From Lelliottia sp. WAP21 (GTDB lineage: Bacteria; Pseudomonadota; Gammaproteobacteria; Enterobacterales; Enterobacteriaceae): a stretch of DNA of 64,000 nt. Below are positions 25,063 to 36,302 of this stretch, one piece after another (position 1 is the first letter of the stretch; each line of letters begins with the position of its first letter). The notes beneath the pieces were generated by a model that made no database searches, was not told the origin of the DNA, and saw only the letters and a list, made by a program, of their open reading frames with translations. The translations under genes and the position numbers were made by a program. Location: positions 33,661 through 97,660 of the forward strand of contig NZ_JAIWPG020000016.1 of NCBI RefSeq assembly GCF_020532665.2. Reading direction: 5' to 3'.

Positions 25063-28000
25063 TTACTGCGCCTGCACACGCAGCTCAGCTGCGCTACGAC
25101 TACGGTGACCCAACAGTGCTTTAACATCGCTGGACTTCGGTTTAACCAGCGCAAATTTCGCCGAGAAGGCTGGCCAGTTCGCCAGAATCTCTTCGCCGCG
25201 AGAAGAGCCGGTATGCTGCACGTGTTCAGTAATCAAACCGCGCAAGTGTTCTTCGTGAATCGCCAAAGACTCCACATCCAACACTTCCACCAGTTCCGGG
25301 TTCACGCGTTTGCGGAACTCACCGTCTTCATCCAGGACGTAGGCGAATCCACCCGTCATGCCCGCGCCGAAGTTCACGCCGGTTTTACCCATGACGCAGA
25401 CAATACCGCCCGTCATATATTCACACCCGTTATCGCCAATGCCTTCTACCACGGTAATCGCACCGGAGTTACGCACGGCGAAACGCTCGCCCGCACGGCC
25501 TGCGGCAAACAGACGACCGCCGGTTGCGCCATACAGGCAGGTGTTGCCGATGATGCTAGCTTCATGGCTACGGAAGGCAGAACCCACCGGCGGACGTACC
25601 GCCAGCAGACCGCCCGCCATGCCTTTACCGACATAGTCGTTGGCATCACCAGTCAGGTACAGCTCAACGCCACCGGCGTTCCAGACGCCAAAACTCTGGC
25701 CCGCAGTACCGCTAAAGTGCGCAATAATCGGATCGGCTGCCAGACCCTGATCGCCATGCGTCTGGGCAATATAGCCCGAGAGCGTGGCGCCTACAGAGCG
25801 GTCGGTGTTGCGAATATCAAACCAGAACGTTTTACTCTGTTTGTCATCAACATACGGCTTCGCCTGTTGCAGTAACTGGGCGTTCAGCACACCGTTATCA
25901 AACGGCGGGTTGTTTTCGGTGCAGAAGACCGCTTTGCCAGGGTGCGGCTCAGCCGTTTCCAGCAACCGGGACAGCTCCAGTTTTTGCTGCTTGGCCGTGA
26001 ACCCTTCCAGCTCTTTCAGCAGGTCGGTACGACCAATCAGATCCACCAGGCGCGTGACGCCAAGCTGGGCCATCAGCTCGCGGGTTTCGCGGGCGATAAA
26101 TTCAAAGTAATTCGTCACTTTGAACGGCAGGCCGTGATAGTGATTCTTACGCAGTTTTTCATCCTGAGTTGCCACACCGGTTGCACAGTTGTTCAGATGA
26201 CAAATACGCAGGTATTTACAGCCGAGCGCAACCATCGGGCCCGTACCAAAGCCGAAGCTTTCGGCGCCCAGGATCGCTGCTTTAATAATGTCGAGACCGG
26301 TTTTCAGCCCGCCATCCACCTGCAGGCGAATCTTGTGACGCAGGCCGTTAGCCACCAGCGCCTGCTGCGTCTCCACCAGGCCCAGCTCCCACGGACAACC
26401 GGCGTATTTCACGGAGGAGAGTGGGCTTGCGCCGGTCCCCCCGTCGTATCCGGCGATGGTGATCAGATCGGCATACGCTTTCGCCACACCGGTCGCGATA
26501 GTGCCGACGCCCGGTTCGGACACCAGCTTCACGGAGATCATCGCTTTCGGGTTGACCTGTTTCAGGTCGAAAATCAGCTGTGCCAGATCCTCGATAGAGT
26601 AGATATCGTGGTGTGGCGGCGGAGAAATCAGCGTCACACCCGGCACGGAATAGCGCAGTTTGGCAATGTACGGGGTCACTTTGTCACCCGGCAACTGACC
26701 GCCTTCGCCCGGTTTTGCACCCTGCGCGACTTTAATCTGGATAACGTCAGCGTTCACCAGATAGGCTGGGGTCACGCCGAAACGACCCGAAGCGACCTGC
26801 TTGATGCGTGACACTTTGTTAGTGCCGTAGCGCGCAGGATCTTCGCCACCTTCACCGGAGTTAGAATTTCCGCCGATGCTGTTCATGGCTTCGGCCAGCG
26901 CTTCGTGCGCTTCCGGGCTCAGTGCGCCGATAGACATCGCTGCCGTATCGAAACGCTTATACAGCTCGCTGGCAGGTTCTACGTCGTTAATATTGACGGT
27001 GTCGCCGTTCGGCGTAACCGCCAGTAAATCGCGCAGCGTGGCCGCCGGGCGGTTATTCACCAGCTGAGAGTACTGCTCATAATCGCTGTACTCACCGCTC
27101 TGAACGGCCTGCTGCAAGGTGCGCACGACGTCCGGGTTGTAGGCGTGATATTCGCCACCGTGAACGTATTTGAGCAAGCCACCCTGATCCAGCGGTTTAC
27201 GTGCCAGCCAGGCTCGTTTAGACAGGTTCAGCAGATCCTGCTGGAAGTCAGAGAAACCGGCTCCGCCGATACGGCTGATCACGCCATTGAAGCATAAATC
27301 CGCGACGTCATCGTGCAGACCGACCGCTTCGAACAGCTTCGAGCAACGGTAAGAGGCAATGGTCGAGATGCCCATTTTGGACATGATCTTATACAGACCT
27401 TTGTTGATGCCGTTACGGTAGTTCAGCATCACGGTGCGGTACTCTTTTTCGATCACGTGACCGTCGACCAGTTTCGCCAGCGTTTCGTAGGCGAGATAAG
27501 GGTAGATGGCGGTCGCGCCAAAACCTAACAGCACGGCAAAGTGGTGCGGATCGCGGGCGCTGGCGGTTTCAACAATGATGTTGGCATCGCAACGCAGGCT
27601 TTTATCAACCAGACGGGTCTGGATGGCACCCACCGCCATCGGCGCAGGCACCGGCAGGCGATTTTTCGCGATATTACGGTCAGACAGTACCAGCAGAACG
27701 GTGCCTTCACGCACCATCTGCTCGGCTTTATCACACAGCGCTTTCACCGTCGCTTCGAGGTCCGTTTCGGTCACGTCGAAGGTAATATCGAGCGTGTCGG
27801 CGCGGTAATGCTCCTCTTGCATGGTGGTAAGCTGTTTGAAATCGGAGTACAGCAGAATCGGCGACTTAAAGCTCAGACGGTGTGCCTGGCCCTCGGCTTC
27901 GCAGAACACGTTCATCTCACGACCAATGCTGGTGGCCAGCGACATGACGTGCGCTTCACGCAGCGGATCGATTGGCGGGTTAGTCACCTGCGCAAACTGC

Positions 28001-29523
28001 TGACGGAAGTAGTCATAAATAATACGCGGCTGGCTGGAAAGCACGGCAAACGGGGTATCGTCACCCATTGAGCCCACGGCTTCCTGGCCATTTTCACCCA
28101 GTACGCGAAGAATCGAGTCCAGCTCTTCTGCACTGTAGTTAAACTGTTTCTGGTAGCTGGCGAGGGCATCGTCATCCAGTTCACGGCTGCCAACTTCTTC
28201 GTCAGACAGATCCTCAAACGGTACCAGACGGCGAACGTTTTTCTCCATCCACTCTTTATAAGGATGGCGGCTTTTCAGATCGTCATCGGTTTCTGCCGAG
28301 TGCAGGATGCGACCGCTGCGGGTGTCGATCACCATCAGTTCGCCTGGGCCAACGCGGCCTTTTTCCACGACTTCATCAGGCTGGTAATCCCAGATACCTA
28401 CTTCAGAGGCGCAGGTGATGAGTTTATCTTTGGTGATGACGTAGCGGGCTGGACGCAGGCCGTTACGGTCGAGGTTACAGGCAGCGTAGCGACCATCGGA
28501 CATAACGATGCCCGCCGGACCGTCCCACGGCTCCATGTGCATGGAGTTAAAGTCAAAGAACGCGCGCAGCTCTGGGTCCATATTCGGGTTGCTCTGCCAG
28601 GCTGGCGGAACCAGCAAACGCATCGCACGTACGATATCCATGCCGCCTGCCAGCAGCAGTTCCAGCATGTTATCCATAGAGCTGGAGTCTGAACCGGTTT
28701 CGTTAACGAACGGCGCGGCATCGTGCAGATCAGGAATCAGCGGTGTCTGGAACTTATAGGTACGTGCACGTGCCCACTGACGGTTACCGGTAATGGTATT
28801 GATCTCGCCGTTGTGCGCCAGGTAGCGGAACGGCTGAGCCAGCGGCCAGCGAGGTACGGTGTTGGTGGAGAAGCGCTGGTGGAACAGGCAAATGGCCGAT
28901 TCCAGACGCAAGTCCGCCAGGTCCAGGTAGAAGCGCGGCAGGTCAGCCGGCATACACAGACCTTTATAGATGTTTACCAGGTTAGAGAGGCTACAGACGT
29001 AGAACTCTTTATCTTCCTGGAGGCGTTTTTCGATGCGGCGACGCGCAATAAACAGGCGACGTTCCATATCGCGCGGACGCCAGCCCGCAGGCGCATTCAC
29101 AAAAATTTGTTCAATGCGAGGCAGCGAGGAGAGGGCAATTTCACCGAGCACCCCTTCGTTGGTTGGCACATCGCGCCAGCCGACAATAGAAAGGGTTTCA
29201 CGTTGCAGTTCTTCTTCAACGATGCGGCGTGAGGCGGCAGCTTTTTCAGGATCCTGATTCAGGAACAGCATACCGACGGCGTAATTTTTGGCTAAACGCC
29301 AGCCACGCTCTTCGGCAACAATGCGGAAGAAGCGATCCGGTTTTTGCAGCAGCAGACCGCAACCGTCGCCAGTTTTACCATCAGCGAGGATCGCGCCACG
29401 GTGCTGCATACGGGCCAGTGCGTGTATAGCAGTACGCACTACCTTGTGGCTAGGTTCGCCTTCTATGTGGGCGATCAGGCCGAAACCACAGTTATCCTTC
29501 TCAAGGGATTTATCGTACAACAT
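25063..29523 (-). CDS. gltB: Glutamate synthase large subunit
   Basis: GltB makes two glutamates from glutamine and 2-oxoglutarate, the assimilatory step at low ammonium. The product is 1486 residues from ATG 29523 ([12 protein letters not shown]), preceded by GGGGAGG, as in E. coli. An 11-residue propeptide is removed to expose Cys12 (NCGFGLIAH), the nucleophile of the type II glutaminase domain (about 12-430). A central domain, the FMN-binding synthase domain (about 790-1180; [15 protein letters not shown]) and the C-terminal beta-helix follow. The 3Fe-4S cysteines are in [12 protein letters not shown]. The frame stays open 35 codons upstream (see findings). In E. coli the operon is activated by Lrp. 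Confidence 0.97.
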   Translation of the reverse strand: MLYDKSLEKDNCGFGLIAHIEGEPSHKVVRTAIHALARMQHRGAILADGKTGDGCGLLLQKPDRFFRIVAEERGWRLAKNYAVGMLFLNQDPEKAAASRRIVEEELQRETLSIVGWRDVPTNEGVLGEIALSSLPRIEQIFVNAPAGWRPRDMERRLFIARRRIEKRLQEDKEFYVCSLSNLVNIYKGLCMPADLPRFYLDLADLRLESAICLFHQRFSTNTVPRWPLAQPFRYLAHNGEINTITGNRQWARARTYKFQTPLIPDLHDAAPFVNETGSDSSSMDNMLELLLAGGMDIVRAMRLLVPPAWQSNPNMDPELRAFFDFNSMHMEPWDGPAGIVMSDGRYAACNLDRNGLRPARYVITKDKLITCASEVGIWDYQPDEVVEKGRVGPGELMVIDTRSGRILHSAETDDDLKSRHPYKEWMEKNVRRLVPFEDLSDEEVGSRELDDDALASYQKQFNYSAEELDSILRVLGENGQEAVGSMGDDTPFAVLSSQPRIIYDYFRQQFAQVTNPPIDPLREAHVMSLATSIGREMNVFCEAEGQAHRLSFKSPILLYSDFKQLTTMQEEHYRADTLDITFDVTETDLEATVKALCDKAEQMVREGTVLLVLSDRNIAKNRLPVPAPMAVGAIQTRLVDKSLRCDANIIVETASARDPHHFAVLLGFGATAIYPYLAYETLAKLVDGHVIEKEYRTVMLNYRNGINKGLYKIMSKMGISTIASYRCSKLFEAVGLHDDVADLCFNGVISRIGGAGFSDFQQDLLNLSKRAWLARKPLDQGGLLKYVHGGEYHAYNPDVVRTLQQAVQSGEYSDYEQYSQLVNNRPAATLRDLLAVTPNGDTVNINDVEPASELYKRFDTAAMSIGALSPEAHEALAEAMNSIGGNSNSGEGGEDPARYGTNKVSRIKQVASGRFGVTPAYLVNADVIQIKVAQGAKPGEGGQLPGDKVTPYIAKLRYSVPGVTLISPPPHHDIYSIEDLAQLIFDLKQVNPKAMISVKLVSEPGVGTIATGVAKAYADLITIAGYDGGTGASPLSSVKYAGCPWELGLVETQQALVANGLRHKIRLQVDGGLKTGLDIIKAAILGAESFGFGTGPMVALGCKYLRICHLNNCATGVATQDEKLRKNHYHGLPFKVTNYFEFIARETRELMAQLGVTRLVDLIGRTDLLKELEGFTAKQQKLELSRLLETAEPHPGKAVFCTENNPPFDNGVLNAQLLQQAKPYVDDKQSKTFWFDIRNTDRSVGATLSGYIAQTHGDQGLAADPIIAHFSGTAGQSFGVWNAGGVELYLTGDANDYVGKGMAGGLLAVRPPVGSAFRSHEASIIGNTCLYGATGGRLFAAGRAGERFAVRNSGAITVVEGIGDNGCEYMTGGIVCVMGKTGVNFGAGMTGGFAYVLDEDGEFRKRVNPELVEVLDVESLAIHEEHLRGLITEHVQHTGSSRGEEILANWPAFSAKFALVKPKSSDVKALLGHRSRSAAELRVQAQ

Positions 29524-30205
29524 ATCAGTGAACCTCCCCAGGCTCGTCGGGCTTCCCACTGAACCGTGGCGCACAGGCACAGAAAGAGCATGGCGACGGG
29601 GTTTGCGTGTCATACGCGTACCTCGCATTCGCCCTCTTTTTCATCCTTTCGCGCAGGTAAACAAGTTTGAGGACTTGCTTCAGAGGAAATCTCAATTACT
29701 GCATAAATATGATGAGCAGGCTGCTCATCCAGAAAGCTTCCAGCGGATTTCCAACTTATCGGGATTTGATACACAGGTCAAATGGCAATCTTATTTATAC
29801 AAAAATGTGCTAAAGAGGGTTTATTGTATTGATTATAAAGATGATTTTTTCATTTTTATTGTGCTATGCGGGCACTGAAAGCGATAAGGGAGTGTGATCT
29901 GACTCACTATATGAAAGCGGTATTATCCCTTTTGCGTGCTGAATTGAAGAATTAATGCAGGATAATTATCTGGCAGGGGGTGTAAACCCGCATCATCACA
30001 CTGTTTTACGCGATGAACGCGATAAGTGAAAAAAACAATCAGAACATAAGGAAAAGTAATAGGAAGTAGTGTGAATGAAATTGCAGTAATAGTGGGTTTT
30101 TATTCAAATGGATAATAGCTGTCCAGAGCGATTGATCCAGGTCATCGCCGACTGAGACTAAAAATGGCAGGCTTGTCCCCTTTCTCCGGGACGGTCTATC
30201 AGATT
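29524..30205. promoter_or_regulatory. Divergent gltB-yhcC control region
   Basis: These 682 bases separate gltB (minus) and yhcC (plus). Next to gltB, codons in frame with it continue to ATG 29613 and 29628. From about 29640 to 30120 the DNA is strongly AT-rich, with runs such as TTTTTTCATTTTTATT, in keeping with the Lrp- and IHF-bound upstream region of gltB in E. coli. I found no convincing gene, tRNA or terminator in it. Confidence 0.6.
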
Positions 30206-31147
30206 ATGCAGTTACAGAAATTAGTCAATATGTTTGGTGGGGATCTTGCTCATCGGTATGGGCAAAAGGTCCATAAGTTGACGCTGCACGGGGGTTTTAG
30301 CTGCCCCAATCGTGATGGCACCATCGGGCGTGGCGGCTGTACCTTCTGTAATGTCGCGTCCTTCGCCGACGAGGCACAGCAACATCAGTCGATCGCGGAA
30401 CAGCTCGCCTTTCAGGCAAATCGGGTCAATCGTGCAAAACAGTATCTGGCCTATTTTCAGGCTTACACCAGTACCTGGGCAGAAGTTCAGGTGCTGCGCA
30501 GTATGTATCAGCAGGCGGTCAGCCAGGCCAATATCGTAGGATTATGCGTGGGCACACGCCCTGACTGTGTGCCAGACGCCGTCCTGGATTTGCTTAGCGA
30601 GGTGAAAGACCAGGATTATGAAGTCTGGCTTGAGCTGGGTTTGCAGACGGCACATGATAAAACCCTGCACCGTATCAACCGTGGGCACGATTTCGCCTGC
30701 TACCAGCGCACCGCCAGGCTTGCCCGTGAGCGCGGGCTAAAAGTCTGTGCCCATCTGATTGTCGGTTTACCCGGCGAAGGCCATCAGCACGCTCTGGAGA
30801 CGCTCGACAGAGTGGTGGAGACCGGCGTGGAGGGTATCAAGCTCCATCCACTCCACATCGTGACAGGCAGTATTATGGCCAAAGCCTGGGAGGCCGGGCG
30901 GCTGAATGGCATTGCGCTGGAAGAGTACACGGTGACGGCGGGTGAGATGATACGCCATACCCCCCCTGAAGTGATTTATCACCGCATCTCTGCCAGTGCC
31001 CGTCGTCCCACACTTCTCGCCCCGCTCTGGTGTGAGAACCGCTGGACGGGCATGGTCGAACTGGATCGCTATCTGAACGAGCAGGGCGTACAAGGCTCTG
31101 CGCTTGGTCGCCCTTGGGTTCCCCGTCTACCGTCGACGGCCGCCTAA
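30206..31147 (+). CDS. yhcC: Radical SAM protein YhcC
   Basis: YhcC is a radical S-adenosylmethionine enzyme of the TIGR01212 family, related to the Elp3 type; its substrate is unknown to me. I read 313 residues from ATG 30206 ([13 protein letters not shown]); the start at 30164 adds 14 unconserved residues. The cluster cysteines are Cys33, Cys45 and Cys48 in [16 protein letters not shown], an unusual long first spacing that marks this family. The SAM-binding region [12 protein letters not shown] and the closing [13 protein letters not shown] are typical. The last nine residues (VPRLPSTAA) differ from E. coli YhcC because the reading frame runs into the 3' end of yjgR on the other strand. Confidence 0.93.
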   Translation: MQLQKLVNMFGGDLAHRYGQKVHKLTLHGGFSCPNRDGTIGRGGCTFCNVASFADEAQQHQSIAEQLAFQANRVNRAKQYLAYFQAYTSTWAEVQVLRSMYQQAVSQANIVGLCVGTRPDCVPDAVLDLLSEVKDQDYEVWLELGLQTAHDKTLHRINRGHDFACYQRTARLARERGLKVCAHLIVGLPGEGHQHALETLDRVVETGVEGIKLHPLHIVTGSIMAKAWEAGRLNGIALEEYTVTAGEMIRHTPPEVIYHRISASARRPTLLAPLWCENRWTGMVELDRYLNEQGVQGSALGRPWVPRLPSTAA

Positions 31148-32629
31148 CAGACTTCCCAGCATTCCACGCACAATCTGATTCGTCACCTGCCGCGCCGCGC
31201 TTTTTGCCATGGTTTGCACTACGCCATCGCGTTTGCCGCCGCGCGGACCCGTGCTGCCAAACAGAATATCTTTCAGCCCGCCTAAAATGCCCTCATCCAC
31301 GGCAACGTCGCTGCCTTTCGCAGACGGGGTATTTTGCTGTTCCGTATTTGCCTGAACCCCTTTTTGCAGTTTTTCAAAGGCGGATTCCCGGTCCACCTCA
31401 TCTTCATATTTGCCATACACGGGCGAATGATTGATCAGCCCGTTGCGCTCTTCATCGGTAACGGGCCCCATACGCGAAAACGGCGCAATGACCATTGCGC
31501 GTTCAACGACCGTCGGGCTGCCTTTGGCATCCAGGAACGAGATGAGTGCTTCCCCTGTACCGAGCGCCTGTATCGCCGCTTCGGTATCAAAGGCGGGATT
31601 GGCGCGCATGGTTTGGGCGGCCGCTTTTACCGCTTTCTGATCTTTTGGCGTAAAGGCGCGCAGCGCATGCTGAACCCGGTTTCCGAGCTGACCTAACACA
31701 TTGTCAGGAATGTCTGACGGATTTTGCGAAACAAACCAGACGCCGACCCCTTTTGAGCGGATGAGACGAATGACCTGTTCAATCTTATCCAGAAGGACCT
31801 GCGGAGCATCGTTAAAGAGCAGGTGGGCTTCATCAAAGAAAAAGACCAGTTTGGGTTTGTCCAAATCGCCTGCTTCCGGCAGCTGTTCATAAAGTTCGGA
31901 GAGCATCCACAGCAGGCTTGCGGCATAAAGCTTGGGCATCTGATAGAGTTTTTCCGCACTCAGAATGTTAATGATGCCTTTTCCCTGGCTGTCGATGCGC
32001 ATCCAGTCCTTAATATCCAGCATCGGCTCACCAAAGAAGTGCTCAGCGCCCTGCTGTTCCAGCGTCAGTAAACCGCGCTGAATGGCGCCCACCGAGGCAC
32101 TACTGATATTCCCGTACTGATTCTGGAACGACCTGGCGTTATCACCGATGTATTGGGTAATGGCGCGCAGATCTTTAAAATCGAGCAGCAGCAAACCCTG
32201 ATCGTCTGCAATACGGAAGATAATGTTAAGGACACCCGATTGCACGTCGTTCAAGTCCAGCAAACGCGCCAGCAGCAGCGGCCCCATGTCAGAGACGGTT
32301 GCCCGCACAGGATGGCCTTTTTCACCGAAGATATCCCATACCACCACGGGATTGCCCTGTGGTTGCCAGTCATTCACGCCGATTTTATTCAGCCTTTCCA
32401 TGAGTTTTTCCGACGCTGTTCCCGCCTGAGCCACCCCGGTGAGATCGCCTTTTACATCGGCCATAAAGACCGGCACGCCAATGGCAGACAACGACTCGGC
32501 CAGCTTTTGCAGGGTGACGGTTTTTCCCGTCCCGGTCGCGCCAGTAATCAGGCCGTGGCGGTTTGCCATGCCGGGCAGTAAGAACAATTCGGTATCGGGT
32601 GTACGGGCAATCAGCAGTGGTGAACTCAT
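31127..32629 (-). CDS. yjgR: Putative ATPase YjgR (DUF853)
   Basis: YjgR is a HerA/VirD4-like P-loop ATPase of unknown function. The product is 500 residues from ATG 32629 ([14 protein letters not shown]), the E. coli length; the longer frame to 32842 crosses the upstream promoter region. Walker A is [13 protein letters not shown] (residues 29-41) and Walker B is [14 protein letters not shown] near 265. An arginine-rich C-terminal end (GGRRR) closes it. Its 3' end overlaps yhcC by 21 bases in convergent orientation. In E. coli yjgR is convergent with lptG at 96 min, so this neighbour is new (see findings). Confidence 0.94.
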   Translation of the reverse strand: MSSPLLIARTPDTELFLLPGMANRHGLITGATGTGKTVTLQKLAESLSAIGVPVFMADVKGDLTGVAQAGTASEKLMERLNKIGVNDWQPQGNPVVVWDIFGEKGHPVRATVSDMGPLLLARLLDLNDVQSGVLNIIFRIADDQGLLLLDFKDLRAITQYIGDNARSFQNQYGNISSASVGAIQRGLLTLEQQGAEHFFGEPMLDIKDWMRIDSQGKGIINILSAEKLYQMPKLYAASLLWMLSELYEQLPEAGDLDKPKLVFFFDEAHLLFNDAPQVLLDKIEQVIRLIRSKGVGVWFVSQNPSDIPDNVLGQLGNRVQHALRAFTPKDQKAVKAAAQTMRANPAFDTEAAIQALGTGEALISFLDAKGSPTVVERAMVIAPFSRMGPVTDEERNGLINHSPVYGKYEDEVDRESAFEKLQKGVQANTEQQNTPSAKGSDVAVDEGILGGLKDILFGSTGPRGGKRDGVVQTMAKSAARQVTNQIVRGMLGSLLGGRRR

Positions 32630-32764
32630 GATGCAATCCTCTCTTTGTCTTGCGTCGAGTATAGGCAACCTGACGGCAATCTGACTCAGTAAATTCCTGA
32701 CTTTGCGACGCATTATCCAGTGCAGACTATGCTTTGCATACGATCCACAAAATATTGGGAAGCT

Positions 32765-34402
32765 ATGTCCAGATTCTTTTTTAATGACCGCAAACAGCTG
32801 GTCAACGATGCCATTGAAGGCATACTTATCTCCGCACCGCACGGAAACCTCGTCAAACTTGATATCGATCCGGCGGTTCGTATCGTCGCCCGTAGCGACT
32901 GGGATAAAGGCCGCGTGGCAGTCATTTCAGGCGGGGGCTCGGGTCACGAACCTGCGCACGCGGGATTCGTGGGTAAAGGCATGTTGACCGCCGCCGTGTG
33001 TGGCGATCTCTTTGCCTCGCCAAGTGTGGATGCCATATTAAATGCCATTGTGGCGGTGACGGGCGATCGCGGTTGCCTGCTGATTGTTAAAAACTATACA
33101 GGCGATCGTCTCAACTTTGGACTGGCGGCAGAAAAGGCCAAGCGCTACGGGCTGAAGGTGGAGATGGTGATTGTTGCCGATGATATCGCGCTGCCGGATA
33201 ACAAGCAGCCGCGCGGAATAGCCGGAACGGCTCTGGTGCACAAAATCGCGGGCTATGCTGCCGAGCAGGGTAAGTCGCTTAACGACGTTCGGGATATTGC
33301 GCAACAGGCGTGTAAAAATCTCTGGAGCCTGGGCGTGGCGATGCAAACCTGCAATCTGCCGGGCAGCAGTGAGGAAGAGGGACGCATCAAAGAAGGACAC
33401 GTTGAGCTGGGGCTGGGGATCCACGGTGAGCCTGGCGCGTCGGTTGTCGAGAGCCATAACAGCCGGGAGATCATCGACACGTTGATTAAACCTTTGCAGG
33501 ACAAGGCCGGTGAAGGACGATTTGCGGTGCTGATTAATAATCTCGGGGGCGTTTCTGCACTTGAGATGGCGTTGCTGACGAAGGAACTGGCGCACTCTGC
33601 CCTGAAAGATCGCATCGCTTATCTTATCGGCCCAGCGCCGTTGGTTAGCTCGCTGGATATGAAGGGCTTTTCCCTCTCGTTGCTGAAGCTGAATGAGACC
33701 TTTGAGCAGGCGTTAAACGAACCGGTCGAAACCATTGGCTGGCAAAAACCGGTGGCGTTTGCACCCTTACGTTCACAGCCGCTCACGCCCCTTCGGGATA
33801 CCGTGGAATTTACCCCGTCGGAGAATACTCAGGTTGCCACCGCTGTGGCGGCCGCAACAAAAACACTGATCGATCTGGAGAACCGTTTGAATGCTCTGGA
33901 TGCGAAAGTGGGGGACGGTGATACCGGTTCTACCTTTGCGCAAGGGGCGCACGAAATTTCGCAGCGTCTGGAGAAGCATCAGTTGCCGCTTAACGATGTC
34001 TCAAAATTGTTCCTGCTGATTGGTGAGCGCCTGGCGACGGTGATGGGCGGATCCAGTGGCGTGCTAATGTCGATCTTCTTCACGGCCGCAGGCCACAGGC
34101 TGCACGAGGGCAAAACGTTACCCGAGGCGTTGCTGAGTGGCCTTGCGCAGATGAAGCATTATGGCGGCGCGGATCTGGGCGATCGTACGTTGATCGACGC
34201 GTTACAACCTGCGCTGGAGGCACTGCAGAAAGGGGATGTTCAGGCAGCAGCGAAGGCCGCTATGCAGGGCGCAGAATCCACCACGCGCATGCAAAAAGCC
34301 GGCGCAGGGCGCTCGTCATATGTGAATAAAGAGAATCTGGACGGTGTCACCGATCCGGGGGCCGTGGCGGTGGCGGAGGTGTTTGCCGCGCTGGCACGAT
34401 AG
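32765..34402 (+). CDS. dhaK: ATP-dependent dihydroxyacetone kinase, single-subunit
   Basis: This 545-residue enzyme phosphorylates dihydroxyacetone with ATP, unlike the E. coli DhaKLM enzyme, which uses the PTS. It resembles the Citrobacter freundii kinase along its length. The N-terminal DhaK domain (about 1-330) has [15 protein letters not shown] and His220 in GIHGEPG, the residue that binds the substrate covalently as a hemiaminal. The C-terminal DhaL domain (about 365-545) binds ATP and magnesium through [12 protein letters not shown] and [13 protein letters not shown]. Start ATG 32765 ([10 protein letters not shown]) fits the family. In E. coli this place between yjgR and ahr holds the idn (gluconate/idonate) genes. 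No glycerol dehydrogenase or dha regulator is beside it, so its regulation is unclear. Confidence 0.93.
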   Translation: MSRFFFNDRKQLVNDAIEGILISAPHGNLVKLDIDPAVRIVARSDWDKGRVAVISGGGSGHEPAHAGFVGKGMLTAAVCGDLFASPSVDAILNAIVAVTGDRGCLLIVKNYTGDRLNFGLAAEKAKRYGLKVEMVIVADDIALPDNKQPRGIAGTALVHKIAGYAAEQGKSLNDVRDIAQQACKNLWSLGVAMQTCNLPGSSEEEGRIKEGHVELGLGIHGEPGASVVESHNSREIIDTLIKPLQDKAGEGRFAVLINNLGGVSALEMALLTKELAHSALKDRIAYLIGPAPLVSSLDMKGFSLSLLKLNETFEQALNEPVETIGWQKPVAFAPLRSQPLTPLRDTVEFTPSENTQVATAVAAATKTLIDLENRLNALDAKVGDGDTGSTFAQGAHEISQRLEKHQLPLNDVSKLFLLIGERLATVMGGSSGVLMSIFFTAAGHRLHEGKTLPEALLSGLAQMKHYGGADLGDRTLIDALQPALEALQKGDVQAAAKAAMQGAESTTRMQKAGAGRSSYVNKENLDGVTDPGAVAVAEVFAALAR

Positions 34403-34411
34403 ATAAAAAAT

Positions 34412-34440
34412 CGCCCGGTACTGCTTACGCTGACCGGGCG
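34412..34440 (+). terminator. Hairpin after dhaK
   Basis: An inverted repeat (CGCCCGGT 34412-34419, ACCGGGCG 34433-34440) lies 9 bases after dhaK. It has no U-tract, so it is a weak terminator or processing site. Confidence 0.5.
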
Positions 34441-34455
34441 TGACATCTAAAGCAG

Positions 34456-34480
34456 GCCGGAGGCGTTACCGCCACCCGGC
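34456..34480. repeat. REP-like element
   Basis: The sequence GCCGGAGGCG..CGCCACCCGGC is an imperfect palindrome of the enterobacterial REP type (GCCGG-TGGCG core). It lies between the convergent ends of dhaK and ahr. Confidence 0.6.
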
Positions 34481-34489
34481 GCATTCACC

Positions 34490-35509
34490 TCAAAAATCCG
34501 CTTTCAACACCACACGGTAGCGCGCTTTCCCGTCGCGTACGTGCTGGATGGCTTCGTTGATTTTTGACATGGGATACAGCTCAGTGGTCGGAGAAACTTT
34601 CTTGCGTCCCGCAAACTTCATCAGCTTACGTAATTCATACGGTGTACCCGTAGCCGAACCCGATACGCTGCGATCGCCACCGATCAGCGTGAAGGCCGGA
34701 ACCGGCAGCGGTTTCATCACGGCCCCTACGGTGTGGAAGTTACCGCCATGTGCCAGCGCTTCGAAGTACGGCTGCCAGTCAAGATCGACGTTTACGGTAT
34801 TAATGATCAGATCAAACTGACCCGCTAACGCTTTCAGCAACTCAGGATCGCGGCTGTTGACGACCTTATCTGCGCCCATCGCCAGGACTTCTTTCTCTTT
34901 CGCCGGGTTAGAGCTAAACGCGGTCACTTCGCAACCCATCGCATGAAGCAGCTTGATAGCGATATGGCCCAGGCCGCCAATACCAATGACGCCCACGCGG
35001 CTGGTGGCGGTGACATGATGCATGAGCAGAGGTTTGAAGACGGTAATGCCTCCGCACAGCAGCGGGCCCGCTGATTCAATATCAATGCTTTCAGGTAACG
35101 GAATCACCCACTGCCAGTCGGCACGCAGCTTATCGGCGAATCCGCCTTTGTTCATGATGGTGGGCGTCGCACCTTCGAGACAGTTGATCTGATTGCCGCT
35201 GATACAGGCGTCGCAGTGACCACAGCTACGCGCTGTCCAGCCAATGCCCACGCGCTGACCGACTTTCAGCCCTTTATCCTGTGCCGCGGTACCCAGTGCC
35301 ACAACGCGACCAATAACTTCGTGTCCGGCGACTAAAGGGTACTGAGAGAAGCCCCATTCATTGTCGATCATCGACAAATCAGAATGGCAAATACCGCAGT
35401 AGTCGACCTGGACCTCGACGTCTTCTGCCTTCAGCTCGCCCGCATCGTATTCGTACAGTTCAAGTTCTGCACCCGCCTGCGGTGCGGCGTAGCTTTTTAT
35501 CTTTGACAT
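34490..35509 (-). CDS. ahr: NADPH-dependent aldehyde reductase Ahr (YjgB)
   Basis: Ahr is a zinc-dependent medium-chain dehydrogenase that reduces a broad range of aldehydes to alcohols with NADPH. The 339 residues equal E. coli Ahr, reading from ATG 35509 ([11 protein letters not shown]). The catalytic zinc site is CGICHSD with GHEVIGRVV. The structural zinc site is represented by [15 protein letters not shown], with four cysteines. The Rossmann motif is [11 protein letters not shown] near residue 175. Ahr in E. coli lies downstream of the idn operon; here it is 84 bases from yjgM, a junction not found in E. coli. Confidence 0.95.
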   Translation of the reverse strand: MSKIKSYAAPQAGAELELYEYDAGELKAEDVEVQVDYCGICHSDLSMIDNEWGFSQYPLVAGHEVIGRVVALGTAAQDKGLKVGQRVGIGWTARSCGHCDACISGNQINCLEGATPTIMNKGGFADKLRADWQWVIPLPESIDIESAGPLLCGGITVFKPLLMHHVTATSRVGVIGIGGLGHIAIKLLHAMGCEVTAFSSNPAKEKEVLAMGADKVVNSRDPELLKALAGQFDLIINTVNVDLDWQPYFEALAHGGNFHTVGAVMKPLPVPAFTLIGGDRSVSGSATGTPYELRKLMKFAGRKKVSPTTELYPMSKINEAIQHVRDGKARYRVVLKADF

Positions 35510-35592
35510 CGTCTTTCCCCCGTTATGGTGTGAACTGAGAGTGTAGAGCATTCAGTTTACAGCCGCTTAACAGAAGGGGGCAGGAAGGTCAT

Positions 35593-36093
35593 TTACAGAG
35601 TTTTCAGCATCCGTACTTCGCAGTCCGTGTGGCCGGTACAGCCCAGAGGCTCGGAGATGTGCTCAAAACCCAGATGTTCATACAGGCCAATTGCTTCTTT
35701 CAGAAACGCGGTGGTTTCCAGATAGCAACGTTTAAAGCCGTTCTGACGGGCGTGATCAAGTGCGAGAAGCGCCAGCTTTTTCGCCAGGCCTTGTCCACGA
35801 ATGGTGGGCAAGAAGTACATTTTTTGCAGTTCACAAATATCCGGTTCACTGCAGCTGAGCGGCGCAATGCCGCCTCCGCCTACGACCTTGCCGTCCTGCT
35901 CAATAATCCAGTAGGCATGGCCCGGCTGGCTGTAAAGCTGGAACAGCTCATCCAGATTCGGATCGGCAACGGTATAGCCTTTATCGGCGGTCAGGCCATA
36001 TTCGGCGGATACTTCGCGGATAACCGCGGCAATGGCTGGGTTGTCGCTGGCAGTAATTGGACGCAACGCAGGAGGGAAAATCGTGGGATTCAT
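35593..36093 (-). CDS. yjgM: GNAT-family acetyltransferase YjgM
   Basis: YjgM is a 166-residue member of the GCN5-related N-acetyltransferase family; its E. coli counterpart (167 residues, later named OatA) was linked to O-acetylation-type activity, which I treat as uncertain. I used ATG 36093 ([12 protein letters not shown]); a TTG 12 bases upstream would add four residues. The acetyl-CoA motif A is [18 protein letters not shown] (about 91-108, with the R-G-Q-G-L core), and the C-terminal part has [20 protein letters not shown]. In E. coli it also lies next to the valS end, with yjgN between. Confidence 0.92.
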   Translation of the reverse strand: MNPTIFPPALRPITASDNPAIAAVIREVSAEYGLTADKGYTVADPNLDELFQLYSQPGHAYWIIEQDGKVVGGGGIAPLSCSEPDICELQKMYFLPTIRGQGLAKKLALLALDHARQNGFKRCYLETTAFLKEAIGLYEHLGFEHISEPLGCTGHTDCEVRMLKTL

Positions 36094-36302
36094 TTTGTTA
36101 CTCAATTAATAAATTAATTCATCATAGTAATATTTGATACCACCCTCTATTCAATGATGCAAGACCCGGCATACCGTCCGGGAGAAATTTTCATCAGTGG
36201 CGTTGTGTTAATGTCGGTTTGCTCTGAGTTTATTTATTGCTTTTCTCATATGTTCAACCTGCCTGGAAAGCATGATTATATTATTTATGAGGATGATGAG
36301 TG

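Noticed and set aside
25105..26811. Long plus-strand open frames opposite gltB (25105-25875 and 25942-26811)
   Set aside because: Antisense shadows of a highly conserved gene; no ribosome-binding site, no family resemblance.
33038..33615. Minus-strand frames inside dhaK that might form an antisense gene
   Set aside because: No start context or family resemblance; dhaK has intact catalytic motifs across the same bases.
35510..35592. A possible leuX tRNA or integration site beside ahr, as in E. coli
   Set aside because: The 83-base gap holds no tRNA-like cloverleaf or CCA end, and no integrase gene or direct repeat is nearby.
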